Source: MED-G78 sp964275345 (GTDB lineage: Bacteria > Pseudomonadota > Gammaproteobacteria > Magnimaribacterales > D2472). Taken from it: 64,000 nt of DNA. Below are positions 46,410 through 55,204 of the stretch, piece by piece. The stretch spans positions 744,001 through 808,000 of the forward strand of contig CAXYBK010000003.1 of assembly GCA_964275345.1 (NCBI GenBank), written 5' to 3'. Under the pieces are notes generated by a model that did not search any database, was not told the origin of the DNA, and saw nothing but the letters and a program-made list of their open reading frames with translations. A program made the translations under genes and the position numbers. How positions within the stretch are numbered: the first letter of the stretch is position 1; every line of letters begins with the position of its first letter.

Positions 46410-47483
46410 ATGTTAATAATATTTAAAAAATTTAATTTCTTTTTAATGGCCTTTATCTTTTTTAATCTTGAAGTAAAAGCAGATTTCATTGAAATCGCTC
46501 CCAAATATGAAACTCCAGAGATAGCTACTTCTGGTGATGCAGCAGATGATCCTGCTATTTGGTTTAATGCTACCGAACCACATAAATCATTAGTTCTTGC
46601 AACAGACAAAAGAAGTGGAGTTTATGTTTATGATTTAAGAGGAAAAAAACTAGGGTTTACAGAGCTTGGCAATATAAACAATATAGATTTAAGAAGTATA
46701 GATTTATCGTCAGAATTAACTACTTTCATTGTTGCATCTAATAGAAGTACTCAGTCAATTGATGCATGGCTATATAAAGATAAACATATTGCAGATAATG
46801 CCAATAGCAAACAATTTGCACTTTCCAAGAATCCGCAAATACAAACTCAGTCAAATATAAATATTTATGGAATTTGTGTGGGCAATGATCCTGAGCTGGG
46901 TTTAATAATCTTTGCTACCGAGGATGGCGGGCCTAATGTAGAGGTTTGGCAATATATTAATAGCGCTCTTAAATTAATCCATACATTTAGTAATAATGGT
47001 GAATCAGAGGGCTGTGTTTATGATGATGAAAATAGAACTCTATTTATTTCAGAAGAAAATATTAATGGAGTTCTTAAGGCATATAAGCTAGAAAGCTCCT
47101 TAAATTTCAATAATCCATTTGTAGTAGATTCTCGTGAAGGTAATATTGGAGGAGATCCAGAAGGTGTTGCTATCTATAAAACTTCTTCGACCAGTGGTTA
47201 TGTCGTTTTATCTTCTCAAGGTGATTCAAAATATAATATTTACAATCGAGAAGCACCTTATGAATATATCAATAGTTTTAGAGTTGGGTCCTCAATCTAT
47301 GGTTCAATTGATGGCGCAAGTGATACTGATGGTGTTGCTATATTGAGCAATAAACTCAATAGAGATTTTCCTCAAGGTCTTCTAGTTGTTCAGGATGGAT
47401 ACAATAAAGACAAAGGAATTGATAAAAACCAAAATTTTAAATACGTTTCATTTCGAGATATTTTAAAGAAATTAAAGCTTTAA
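46410..47483 (+). CDS. Beta-propeller phytase (3-phytase), exported
   Basis: Releases phosphate from inositol hexakisphosphate in a calcium-dependent six-bladed propeller. 357 residues: signal peptide to about 24, then GDAADDPAIWFN, SLVLATDKRSGVYVYDLRGK, GICVGNDPE, SEGCVYDDENRTLFISEENING and GGDPEGVAIY, matching the blade motifs of the family. It is likely secreted, plausibly through the nearby type II system. The 3' end overlaps the convergent epoxide hydrolase by 12 bases. Confidence 0.9.
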   Translation: MLIIFKKFNFFLMAFIFFNLEVKADFIEIAPKYETPEIATSGDAADDPAIWFNATEPHKSLVLATDKRSGVYVYDLRGKKLGFTELGNINNIDLRSIDLSSELTTFIVASNRSTQSIDAWLYKDKHIADNANSKQFALSKNPQIQTQSNINIYGICVGNDPELGLIIFATEDGGPNVEVWQYINSALKLIHTFSNNGESEGCVYDDENRTLFISEENINGVLKAYKLESSLNFNNPFVVDSREGNIGGDPEGVAIYKTSSTSGYVVLSSQGDSKYNIYNREAPYEYINSFRVGSSIYGSIDGASDTDGVAILSNKLNRDFPQGLLVVQDGYNKDKGIDKNQNFKYVSFRDILKKLKL

Positions 47484-48590
47484 CTTTTTTACAAAGTCTA
47501 TAACATCTTTAGCTAAAATCTCTGGATTTTCATTCGCGGCAAAGTGTCCACCATCAAATTCATTCCACTGAACAACATTGTAAATTTTCTCAGCCCATGC
47601 TCGAGGTGGTTTAATAATTTCATTACTAAATAAGGCTCCTGCAAAAGGGGCTTTGATAGGGTTAAAAGAAAAACCAATTTGACCATTTGCTTTGTATATT
47701 CTGCATGAGGAGGTAATAGATTCTGTAAACCAATAAAGTGAAACTATAGCTAGCACCTCATCTAAATCTAGTATTAACTTATCATTCTCATCATCGGTCC
47801 ATGCATGAAACTTTTCAATTATCCATGCGGCCAAACCAATAGGAGAGTCATTAAGTCCATATCCAAGTGTTTGTGGTTTTGTGCTTTGAATTGCATAGTA
47901 GCCATAACCGCTTGATTGATACTTTTGTTGATTATTTAAGCCTTTTATTTCACTTTCGTTCAATCCTTCAAGAGGATCACTGTCAGCAGGAGGCCAAGCA
48001 ATAATTAAATTAAGATGAATACCAAGACAGGCTTCTGGAAATAATTCGGCGATCCATTTACTGACGGTAGCTCCCCAGTCACCACCTTGAACAACATACT
48101 TGTCATAACCTAACTCAAGCATTAGTTCATGTTCAAGCTTAGCAATTTCTTCAGAGCTCATTCCTGGTGCAGAGGCTTTGTCTGAGAATCCAAAACCGAC
48201 AAGAGAAGGGCATACGATATGAAAATCTACTTCAGGATTGTTTTTTAAGATTGGAATAATTTTTAAGAACTCTTGAATACTTCCTGGCCAACCATGTGTC
48301 ATAAGCAAAGGAATCGCATTAGGATTGTCTGATGGAGAGTGCAAAAAATGTATTTTTAGCCCCGAACTAGTTTGAAATTTATAGCTACCAATCTTATTTA
48401 GTAGATTTTCATGATGACGCCAATCAAAATCGTTTACCCAATAGTCGGCAACACTTTTCATGAACTTTAAACTAGTTCCATGTGACCACTTTTTGTCATT
48501 CACTTCATCAGGCCAACGTGTTAATTCTATCTTTTTATGCAGTAACTCAATTTCAGAGTTTTCAATATGTATTGGAAAATTTTCGATCAT
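47472..48590 (-). CDS. Epoxide hydrolase (microsomal EPHX1-type)
   Basis: 372 residues: N-terminal EHN domain (ENSEIELLHKKIELTRWPDE), alpha/beta-hydrolase core with oxyanion HGWPGS, nucleophile Asp171 in VQGGDWGATVS, and the C-terminal His in DGGHFAANENP. Opens epoxides to diols. It is monocistronic; its promoter region is shared with the divergent dedA-like gene. Substrate unknown. Confidence 0.93.
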   Translation of the reverse strand: MIENFPIHIENSEIELLHKKIELTRWPDEVNDKKWSHGTSLKFMKSVADYWVNDFDWRHHENLLNKIGSYKFQTSSGLKIHFLHSPSDNPNAIPLLMTHGWPGSIQEFLKIIPILKNNPEVDFHIVCPSLVGFGFSDKASAPGMSSEEIAKLEHELMLELGYDKYVVQGGDWGATVSKWIAELFPEACLGIHLNLIIAWPPADSDPLEGLNESEIKGLNNQQKYQSSGYGYYAIQSTKPQTLGYGLNDSPIGLAAWIIEKFHAWTDDENDKLILDLDEVLAIVSLYWFTESITSSCRIYKANGQIGFSFNPIKAPFAGALFSNEIIKPPRAWAEKIYNVVQWNEFDGGHFAANENPEILAKDVIDFVKKLKL

Positions 48591-48662
48591 GCTTACCCCT
48601 TATTTACAGATACAATATTTTATCTATGTTTATTTTACAACTGCTATAATTCACACCCACTT

Positions 48663-49169
48663 ATGAATCTAGAATCAATACAAGAATTTTTAATTAATAA
48701 TATTGAATACTCCTGGATGATTATTATGTTTTTTGCATTTGCAGAATCCTTTTTAATTACTGGCATCTTTATTTCTTCAGCAATTCTCTTCTCTATATGC
48801 ATATTTTTGTACAACATGGGCGCTCTAAGTATTTTTGGTATCGTTCCTGTTGCAATGATAGGAGCGCATATTGGAGATGTTTCCAGTTTCTTTTTAGGTA
48901 AAACTCTAGGTCCTCAAATTTTGGCTTCAAAAGCCCTTACTAAAAGACAAAAAACAATAAAAAGAGCACAAAAGTTTCTAGATAAATTTGGTCCTTATAC
49001 AGTTCTCTTTGGAAGATTTGTACCAGCTATTAGATCATTAACTCCTTTTTTGCTTGGAGTTTCTGACGTAAAAGCGTTAAGATTTTATATAGCAGATGTA
49101 ATAGCCTGCATTACTTGGGGCATTGCTTTAGGTTTTCTGGTAATAGGCATTGGCTCAATTTTTGGTTAA
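48663..49169 (+). CDS. DedA-family membrane protein
   Basis: 168 residues from ATG 48663; an earlier ATG in the frame (48567) would add a non-conserved 32-residue stretch overlapping the hydrolase start. SNARE-associated/VTT domain with GAHIGDVSSFFLGKTLG, and FGRFVPAIRSLTPFLLGVSDV, the conserved F-x-R-x-x-P-x-x-R motif. DedA proteins are tied to lipid carrier recycling and membrane homeostasis. Followed six bases later by a small membrane protein. Confidence 0.9.
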   Translation: MNLESIQEFLINNIEYSWMIIMFFAFAESFLITGIFISSAILFSICIFLYNMGALSIFGIVPVAMIGAHIGDVSSFFLGKTLGPQILASKALTKRQKTIKRAQKFLDKFGPYTVLFGRFVPAIRSLTPFLLGVSDVKALRFYIADVIACITWGIALGFLVIGIGSIFG

Positions 49170-49175
49170 AACTTT

Positions 49176-49367
49176 ATGATTAATATACTAATTTTATTTT
49201 TAAGCGTTATTGCAGTTGTATTTTTATTTCAACAATTAATTAAAGCGAAGAGGTCAGGAAGGTTTATTCAAATAATAAGAGACTTATTTGTTGTCCTCCT
49301 TGCTTTGGCAATGACTTCAGCTATTTTTTATATAGTATTTAGATTAGTTATTAGATTTTTTATCTAA
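49176..49367 (+). CDS. Small two-helix membrane protein of unknown function
   Basis: 63 residues: TM helix 1 (about 2-18), a basic cytoplasmic-type loop (KAKRSGRFIQIIRD), TM helix 2 (about 34-58). It starts six bases after the dedA-like gene and ends 19 before the HIT gene, so it belongs to a small operon. No family recognised. Confidence 0.65.
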   Translation: MINILILFLSVIAVVFLFQQLIKAKRSGRFIQIIRDLFVVLLALAMTSAIFYIVFRLVIRFFI

Positions 49368-49386
49368 GATTTTTATTATTTTTTAA

Positions 49387-49722
49387 ATGACTTTATTTCA
49401 AAAGATTATTGATAAAGAAATACCAGCAGATATTATTTTTGAAGATGATCTCTCTCTGGTCTTTAAGGATATTAATCCGCAGGCACCAGTCCATCTTTTA
49501 ATTATCCCAAAAAAACCAATAGTAAAAGTTTCAGATGCTTCCGAAGAAGATAAAGAGTTACTAGGACATTTGATGTGGGTAGCAGGAGAGGTTGCAAGAC
49601 AGATTGGTGTTGAAGATACTTTTAGGCTAGTTGTAAACAACGGCGCCAAGGCTGGACAAAGCGTATTTCATGTCCATATTCATCTTTTATCAGGCCGTCC
49701 ATTTTCATGGCCGCCAGGTTAA
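49387..49722 (+). CDS. HIT-family nucleotide hydrolase (HinT-like)
   Basis: 111 residues: LFQKIIDKEIPADIIFEDD, FKDINPQAPVHLLIIPKKP and the histidine triad HVHIHLLSGRPFSWPPG at the C-terminus. Hydrolyses AMP-linked amines and acyl-adenylates. The length and motif order match HinT exactly. Confidence 0.95.
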   Translation: MTLFQKIIDKEIPADIIFEDDLSLVFKDINPQAPVHLLIIPKKPIVKVSDASEEDKELLGHLMWVAGEVARQIGVEDTFRLVVNNGAKAGQSVFHVHIHLLSGRPFSWPPG

Positions 49723-49726
49723 TTCA

Positions 49727-49831
49727 CTAACCTGGATAAAACATAGATCCAACGCCCAGTGCAAATACGAGTGCGCCGATACCTAATACAAAGAATGCTC
49801 CATGTCTTAAAGTTTCTGAATCAGTATTCAT
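49727..49831 (-). CDS. Small single-helix membrane protein (34 aa)
   Basis: ATG 49831 preceded by a good ribosome site (AAGGGAGA, about five bases upstream). The product has a polar N-terminus (MNTDSETLRHG) and one hydrophobic helix with GxxxG-type spacing (LGIGALVFALGVG), ending MFYPG. It resembles small accessory subunits of membrane complexes in build, but no family is recognised. It ends four bases from the convergent HIT gene. Confidence 0.6.
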   Translation of the reverse strand: MNTDSETLRHGAFFVLGIGALVFALGVGSMFYPG

Positions 49832-49989
49832 AATAATCTCCCTTATTAAGAATATAAAAAAAAATACACTTATATTCAAGTTTTATCTATTTATTTTGTA
49901 TATATATTCTTCCCAAACAATAACCTTATTTCATTAGTCGTTTCGGGTTATCATTGCTTCAACGAAACTAGTATTAGGTTAATTGTTGA

Positions 49990-51243
49990 ATGACGAAACT
50001 TAAATTAAATACTGAATCAAAGGCATGGATAGCTTATGACGCTGGGAATTCAGCTTTTGCAACAACTATAGTTGCAGCTTTCTTTCCTATTTTTTATACA
50101 GAGTTCTGGTCTTCTGGGGTAGATAGTCTTGTTGCTACATCCTATTATACTTGGACCCTTACAATTAGTAATTTAGTATTATTATTTTCAGCTCCTATTA
50201 TTGGTTCTATTACAGACTTATCTAGAACAACTAAGAAATTATTTACCTTATTTACTCTGATTTCTATAATCTTCGTAGCTTTATTATTTACTTTAGAAAT
50301 AGGGGCTTGGTTCCAAGCATTAATATTTTTTGGTATTGCTAATTACTGCTTTTCTGCAGGTAATATTTTGTACGACAAGATGTTAGTACAAATTGCTCCT
50401 CAATCTCAGCTCACAAGAATCTCAAGCCTTGGATTTGCCTTTGGGTATTTAGGTGGAGGCATGCTTTTTTTAGTGAATGCAATCATGACTTTATATCCAG
50501 AATCTTTTGGTCTTGCTGATGCCTCTGAAGCAATCAGATGGTCTTTTATCATGGTATCTATTTGGTGGAGCTTATTTTTAATACCTATTGCTATCCATTT
50601 TAAAGACAGGGGTATTGCTCTCTACGAAAAATCTTTAATTAAAGAATCAACATTTAAAGTTTTTGTTACCTTAAGAAATATATCAGAGCATAAGAATGCT
50701 TTTCTTTTTTTATTAGCCTTCTTTCTATATATAGATGGAGTTCATACTGTTATGTACTTAGCATCTACCTTTGCTATTAATATTGGATTGGAGAGTAGTG
50801 CTGTTATTACTGGGTTGATTCTTGTTCAATTTGTAGCATTTCCAGCTACCTTAATTTGGTCCAAAATTTCTGCAAAATATGGAGATAGATCAGTTATTAA
50901 TATATGCATCATTGTTTACATAGCAATTGTGGTTTACTCAACTACGCTCTCTTCAGCAGCAGAATTTTACATATTAGCTGCAGGCGTTGGATCAGTTCAA
51001 GGAGGAATTCAGGCTTGTTCAAGAAGTCTGTTTGGGAAATTAGTACCCGAAGAAAAAGCGGGTGAATTTTTTGGATTTTTTAATACTTTTGGAAAGGCTG
51101 GTGCTTTTATAGGACCTGCTCTTGTAGGAATGTTCATTTTTGTTTTTGATAGCATTACAATTGCGTTAACTCCAATTATTTTATTATTTGTTGCAGGTGG
51201 GTTAATAATGTTGAAAGTTAAGGAGCCTAATGAAATTACTTAG
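49990..51243 (+). CDS. MFS transporter, UMF1/Atg22-like family
   Basis: 417 residues, about 12 TM helices. KAWIAYDAGNSAFATTIVAAFFPIFY at the start and GSVQGGIQACSRSLFGKLVPEEKAGEFFGFFN in the second half are hallmarks of the UMF1 group. The substrate is not known for bacterial members. It overlaps a 66-residue membrane protein gene by 14 bases. Confidence 0.9.
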   Translation: MTKLKLNTESKAWIAYDAGNSAFATTIVAAFFPIFYTEFWSSGVDSLVATSYYTWTLTISNLVLLFSAPIIGSITDLSRTTKKLFTLFTLISIIFVALLFTLEIGAWFQALIFFGIANYCFSAGNILYDKMLVQIAPQSQLTRISSLGFAFGYLGGGMLFLVNAIMTLYPESFGLADASEAIRWSFIMVSIWWSLFLIPIAIHFKDRGIALYEKSLIKESTFKVFVTLRNISEHKNAFLFLLAFFLYIDGVHTVMYLASTFAINIGLESSAVITGLILVQFVAFPATLIWSKISAKYGDRSVINICIIVYIAIVVYSTTLSSAAEFYILAAGVGSVQGGIQACSRSLFGKLVPEEKAGEFFGFFNTFGKAGAFIGPALVGMFIFVFDSITIALTPIILLFVAGGLIMLKVKEPNEIT

Positions 51244-51430
51244 CAAAGAATCAATAATTTTTTATAGCATACTAGGGGCTTTTGCAGGATTTGTTGTCGC
51301 ACCATTTATTCGAAGCTTATTGGATCTAAGTTTCACCCTAGAGATTATTATTACAACAGCAATAATTCTTCCTATGTATTACTTTGCTAAAAAGTTTTTT
51401 GTAAATCTTAAGACGAAATATTTTTCTTAG
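51230..51430 (+). CDS. Small membrane protein of unknown function
   Basis: 66 residues with two hydrophobic segments (IIFYSILGAFAGFVVAPFI and LEIIITTAIILPMYYF) and a basic tail. It overlaps the end of the UMF1 transporter by 14 bases and the convergent phosphodiesterase gene by 23, so it may act with the transporter. Family not recognised. Confidence 0.6.
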   Translation: MKLLSKESIIFYSILGAFAGFVVAPFIRSLLDLSFTLEIIITTAIILPMYYFAKKFFVNLKTKYFS

Positions 51431-52154
51431 CTAAAAGTTGCTTAAGCTCCAAAGGTTTATCAGTAATAATTCCATCAACACCCATTGATATAAGTTTATC
51501 CATTGTCTGAATATCGTTAATGGTCCAAACAATAATTTTCAAACCTTTATTTTGAACATAATTTATGAATCTTTTAGTGACTATTTTTATACCATATTGA
51601 TATATAGGCACTTGAAGACATTGTCCATGAATCGATTTTGAGTAAAGACCAAAACTTGCAAGCAATGTTTTAATTATTTCCTTGGGGCCCATTGATATAC
51701 AGATATCAGGATATAAATTTCTAACTACTTCGAGCCGTTTGCTTGAAAAGCTCGCAATGCAGACTCGACTGAGTGCATTACATTCTTCAATAACTTTTAA
51801 CGCAGGTAATGCAACATCATCAGTTTTTACATCAATTTGGAAGAGGGTAGTCGGAAGGCTTTCCAGTACAGATCTGAGAGTAGGAATTTTATGATCAGAA
51901 AAAATTACTAAATCATCAATCTCGTGACTTGAAAGCTCATTAAATAATTTCTTTTCTCCAACAATCCTAGATAAGTCTTCATCATGAAATATATAAGGAA
52001 TCCCATCGGAGGTAATCTGCACATCAGTCTCAATATAATCACACCCTATGCTGTGAGCATACTGAAATGATTCGAGTGTATTCTCATTTGCTTCTAATGC
52101 ACCCCCTCTATGGGCTAGAACCGCCATGCCTTGAAAGTCTAAATAATGTTTCAT
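51408..52154 (-). CDS. Glycerophosphodiester phosphodiesterase
   Basis: 248 residues without a signal peptide, so cytoplasmic UgpQ-like. Metal and catalytic motifs LAHRGGALEANENTLESF, DYIETDVQITSDG and FHDEDLSRI, then FQIDVK and a C-terminal IIVWTINDIQTMDKLISMGVDGIITDKP typical of the GDPD barrel. Releases glycerol-3-phosphate from phospholipid head groups, another phosphate source. Confidence 0.93.
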   Translation of the reverse strand: MKHYLDFQGMAVLAHRGGALEANENTLESFQYAHSIGCDYIETDVQITSDGIPYIFHDEDLSRIVGEKKLFNELSSHEIDDLVIFSDHKIPTLRSVLESLPTTLFQIDVKTDDVALPALKVIEECNALSRVCIASFSSKRLEVVRNLYPDICISMGPKEIIKTLLASFGLYSKSIHGQCLQVPIYQYGIKIVTKRFINYVQNKGLKIIVWTINDIQTMDKLISMGVDGIITDKPLELKQLLAKKNISS

Positions 52155-52199
52155 AAGCTAATATTACTGTAAAATAAGAGTTAAATTATATCCTAATGG

Positions 52200-53333
52200 T
52201 TGCACGTGAAAAGATTTGATTCTATTAGACCTTACACTGATTCAGAAGTACAAAGTGTACTTCAGCAATTATCTACAAATAGTGATGTTGTTAAGGCCTT
52301 TATTTCTGCCACTAAGTTTGGCTTTTTAACAAAGATACCTTTTAGCGTATGGATTGCATCTAAGATTCTTCAAACAAAGATTAAAAGTATTCATACTATT
52401 AATGACTATCAATCTATTTTTGAGAATTTAGTTAGCAATATGATTGATACAAAAACTTCAGGTTTTACTTGTAACGGCTTTCAAAACATCAAACCAAATA
52501 TGTCATATTTGTATATGTCTAATCATAGAGATATTACTGTTGATCCAGCTCTATTAAATTACATGCTTCATCAAAATAATTTTAAAACAACCAATATTGC
52601 TGTAGGAAATAATTTGATGAGCGAAGCCTGGGCTTCAGATTTAATGAGACTTAATAAGAGTTTTATTATAGATCGCACTGGCAAATCTAAACGTGAAATA
52701 TATCAGGGACTTAATTTAGCATCTGAATATATCGAAGATAGTATTTTAGAAAAAAATGAACCAATTTGGATTGCTCAAAAACAAGGAAGGGCAAAAGATG
52801 GCCTGGATAAAACTGATCCCGCTTTATTAAAAATGATTCATTTAATTAATAGAAAATCTATACCAATTAGTGATTACTTTAATTCTCTATGCTTTATACC
52901 TGTAGCAGTTTCATATGAATTTGATCCCAATGACTTATTCAAAGCAAACGAACTTCATGCCATTGAAACCCATCAAGAATATATAAAAACTGATAAAGAG
53001 GATCTTAACTCTATTGCTAATGGTATTTCTGGTCAGAAGGGCTTGGTTAATTTGAATATTGGTTCTCCGATCAATTTTATAGATAATAGCTACGAGGCCT
53101 GTGCTAATTTGATAAGTCGATCAATACTAGATTTATATCAATTACAGCCTTCAAATTTTGCTGCATGCCAATTACAAAATATTAAATACACTCTTGATTG
53201 TAATTTTTCTAAGGATCAAATTAATTTTGCTAAAGATTATCTTGAAAACAGAACTAGGGGACTTGAACCAGGAATTAAAGCATTACTATTGCAGCAATAC
53301 TCTAATCCTGTAATTCAAAAGGAAGCACTATAA
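52200..53333 (+). CDS. Glycerolipid acyltransferase (PlsC-like)
   Basis: 377 residues. Acyltransferase region with YMSNHRDITVDPALLNYML and the downstream IDRTGKSKREIYQG and IWIAQKQGRAKDG blocks, as in the large 1-acylglycerol-3-phosphate acyltransferase-like family. The N-terminus FDSIRPYTDSEV is characteristic. Start is uncertain: TTG 52200 or GTG 52206 in frame; ATG 52196 is out of frame and would join only after removing one A in the run at 52209-52212. Convergent with amt. Confidence 0.82.
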   Translation: MHVKRFDSIRPYTDSEVQSVLQQLSTNSDVVKAFISATKFGFLTKIPFSVWIASKILQTKIKSIHTINDYQSIFENLVSNMIDTKTSGFTCNGFQNIKPNMSYLYMSNHRDITVDPALLNYMLHQNNFKTTNIAVGNNLMSEAWASDLMRLNKSFIIDRTGKSKREIYQGLNLASEYIEDSILEKNEPIWIAQKQGRAKDGLDKTDPALLKMIHLINRKSIPISDYFNSLCFIPVAVSYEFDPNDLFKANELHAIETHQEYIKTDKEDLNSIANGISGQKGLVNLNIGSPINFIDNSYEACANLISRSILDLYQLQPSNFAACQLQNIKYTLDCNFSKDQINFAKDYLENRTRGLEPGIKALLLQQYSNPVIQKEAL

Positions 53334-53334
53334 T

Positions 53335-54621
53335 TTAAAAACTATATCCTTGTTCGTTGTGCTCATTAATATCAACACCTTCAGACTCTACATCTTCACT
53401 TACACGGATATCAGTAAAGACACTTATAGCTCTAATAATTAAATATGTTGCTAATCCCGTCCAAGCAGCAATTACAGTAATACCTAGTAACTGCGCTTTT
53501 AATTGCACCCAAACACCACCTTCAGCAATACCTGATGCTCCGGAACCTAAGAAGCCTTCAGGTGATCCAAGAAAACTTATCATTATTATTCCTAGAATTC
53601 CTCCAACTCCATGAACAGGAAAAACATCTAATGAATCATCAATATGAAAGTAACCTTTTATAGCTTGAGTTGCATAGAAACAAATATAACCCGCCATAAC
53701 ACCAATTAATAAAGCTCCTGCAGGACCAACGCTTCCAGCAGCTGGTGTTATAGTTGCTAAACCAGCAACCATGCCTGTAGCTATGCCAATGATGGTAGCT
53801 TTACCCTGTTTAATCCATTCAATGCTCATCCAAGTTAAGGCTCCAACTGCAGCACTTATGTGAGTAACCAACATAGCCATGCTCGCACTAGAATCTGCTG
53901 CAACAGCACTACCTGCATTAAAACCAAACCATCCCACCCAGAGCATGCAAGCTCCTATCATGACCATGGTTCTGTTATGAGGAGGCATAGCATTGCCAGG
54001 AAATCCTTTACGATTGCCCAGCATGACGGCTGCAACGAGAGCACCAACACCACAAGTAGTATGGACCACTAAACCACCAGCAAAATCTATAACGCCAGCA
54101 TTTGCAAGGAATCCGCCTCCCCACACCATATGACATGCAGGCAAATAAACAAAAGTAAACCAAAGAACGGAAAATACACAAATAGGCCCAAATTTTACTC
54201 TTTCAGCAAATGCGCCGACAACTAAAGCTGGAGTAATTATTGCAAAAGTCATTTGAAACATAACAAATAGTGATTCAGGAATAGAGCCAGACATTGAATC
54301 TCTTTCTATACCATTTAAAAATAATGCACTTAAGTCACCGATATACAGACCTTCACCTTTAAAGGCTAAGCTATATCCATAAACAACCCAACAAACAGAT
54401 ACTAAGCATGCAATTGCAAAACATTGCATTAATACTGACAAAACATTTTTTGATCTAACTAAGCCGCCATAAAATAATGCAAGTCCTGGTAATGTCATAA
54501 AAAGCACTAAAGCTGTGGACGTTAGTATCCATGAAGTATCTCCAGAGTTTATTTCTTGAGCAACAATTGCTGGGGTAAAAGCAGCAAATGAAAAAGCCAT
54601 TAATATTTTTTTAATCGTCAT
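53335..54621 (-). CDS. amtB: Ammonium transporter (Amt), second unit
   Basis: 428 residues from ATG 54621, chosen because AAAGGAGA lies just upstream; the ORF extends 12 codons further but without support. Signal-like N-terminus ending IVAQE, then 11 TM helices of the AmtB type: LPGLALFYGGLVRSKN, twin-His region GLVVHTTCGVGAL and VFPVHGVGGILG. Ammonium uptake. It follows glnK (54632) by ten bases, the usual P-II/Amt pairing, from the sigma-54 promoter at 54999. Confidence 0.95.
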   Translation of the reverse strand: MTIKKILMAFSFAAFTPAIVAQEINSGDTSWILTSTALVLFMTLPGLALFYGGLVRSKNVLSVLMQCFAIACLVSVCWVVYGYSLAFKGEGLYIGDLSALFLNGIERDSMSGSIPESLFVMFQMTFAIITPALVVGAFAERVKFGPICVFSVLWFTFVYLPACHMVWGGGFLANAGVIDFAGGLVVHTTCGVGALVAAVMLGNRKGFPGNAMPPHNRTMVMIGACMLWVGWFGFNAGSAVAADSSASMAMLVTHISAAVGALTWMSIEWIKQGKATIIGIATGMVAGLATITPAAGSVGPAGALLIGVMAGYICFYATQAIKGYFHIDDSLDVFPVHGVGGILGIIMISFLGSPEGFLGSGASGIAEGGVWVQLKAQLLGITVIAAWTGLATYLIIRAISVFTDIRVSEDVESEGVDINEHNEQGYSF

Positions 54622-54631
54622 AATATCTCCT

Positions 54632-54964
54632 TTAAATGGCCTCGGAGCCAGTTTCATTAGTTCTAATTCTTATTACATCCTCAACGTTGGTAATAAATAT
54701 TTTTCCATCACCAATTTTTCCAGTATTAGCAGACTCAACAATGGCAGATATAACTTTTTCAGTATCCATTGTAAGAATTTCAAGTTTTATTTTTGGTAAT
54801 GTATCTACTGAATATTCAGCACCTCTATACATTTCTGTATGACCTTTCTGTCTTCCGTAGCCTTTAACTTCAGAAATAGTTAAACCTTCAACTCCTGATT
54901 TTGTTAAAGATTCTCTAACTTCATCGAGTTTAAAAGGTTTAATAATTGCAGTTACTAATTTCAT
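54632..54964 (-). CDS. glnK: Nitrogen regulatory P-II protein (GlnK-type), copy 1
   Basis: 110 residues with T-loop KGHTEMYRGAEYSVD, uridylylation site Tyr51, and C-terminal GKIGDGKIFITNVEDVIRIRT (ATP-binding B/C loops). Binds and blocks the partner Amt when nitrogen is sufficient. Shine-Dalgarno AGGGGGA just before the ATG; this sequence is complementary to C-rich loops in the region 55090-55196. Close paralogue of the protein at 56480. Confidence 0.95.
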   Translation of the reverse strand: MKLVTAIIKPFKLDEVRESLTKSGVEGLTISEVKGYGRQKGHTEMYRGAEYSVDTLPKIKLEILTMDTEKVISAIVESANTGKIGDGKIFITNVEDVIRIRTNETGSEAI

Positions 54965-54998
54965 ATATCCCCCTGATTGTTGTACTTATAAATTTAGA

Positions 54999-55014
54999 TG
55001 CAATTTATATGCCA
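54999..55014 (-). promoter_or_regulatory. Sigma-54 promoter of glnK-amt (copy 1)
   Basis: On the minus strand TGGCATATAAATTGCA, with -24 GG and -12 GC separated by exactly ten bases. The predicted start is about 25 bases before the glnK ATG. Implies RpoN and NtrC control under nitrogen limitation. Confidence 0.82.
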
Positions 55015-55089
55015 AATAATTTTATGATTTACGCACAACTAAGGTATGTAGTAATTTTTTATGAAATAAACAGATAAAAGTTATAAATG

Positions 55090-55141
55090 AAAAGAGTTAA
55101 ATATAATCTTAGGGGGAGGTATGATTATAAATAACTCTTTT
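55090..55141. other. Strong hairpin B between the two glnK-amt units
   Basis: Inverted repeat AAAAGAGTTA (55090-55099) / TAACTCTTTT (55132-55141) with an inner TATAATC/GATTATA helix (55102-55108 / 55123-55129). Loop on the plus strand contains TTAGGGGGAGG; on the minus strand, the amt direction, it is CCTCCCCCTAA. In the 240-base gap 54965-55204 I see this, hairpin A and the sigma-54 promoter. Confidence 0.8.
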
Positions 55142-55157
55142 CTAGAAAAATTTAAGA

Positions 55158-55196
55158 ATGGTTAATTTGCATAGGGGAGCAACACAAATTAACCAT
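55158..55196. other. Strong hairpin A just after the amt (copy 2) stop
   Basis: Perfect 12-base inverted repeat ATGGTTAATTTG (55158-55169) / CAAATTAACCAT (55185-55196), loop of 15 with ATAGGGGAGC on the plus strand, or GCTCCCCTAT on the minus strand. It starts nine bases after the amt stop on the minus strand. It may act as a terminator, but the T run after it is weak. Confidence 0.78.
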
Positions 55197-55204
55197 AACT
55201 TAAA

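Noticed and set aside
48567..48662. Extended start of the DedA-like protein
   Set aside because: The extra 32 residues overlap the epoxide hydrolase start and do not resemble the family.
52196..52220. Sixth frame break at the acyltransferase start
   Set aside because: ATG 52196 would join after removing one A, but in-frame TTG/GTG starts exist, so the evidence is not sufficient.
55121..55165. 14-codon ORF on the plus strand with a G-rich Shine-Dalgarno-like sequence
   Set aside because: The G run is the loop of hairpin B, the site is too close to the ATG, and the ORF runs antisense to the likely transcript. The structure explains the sequence better.
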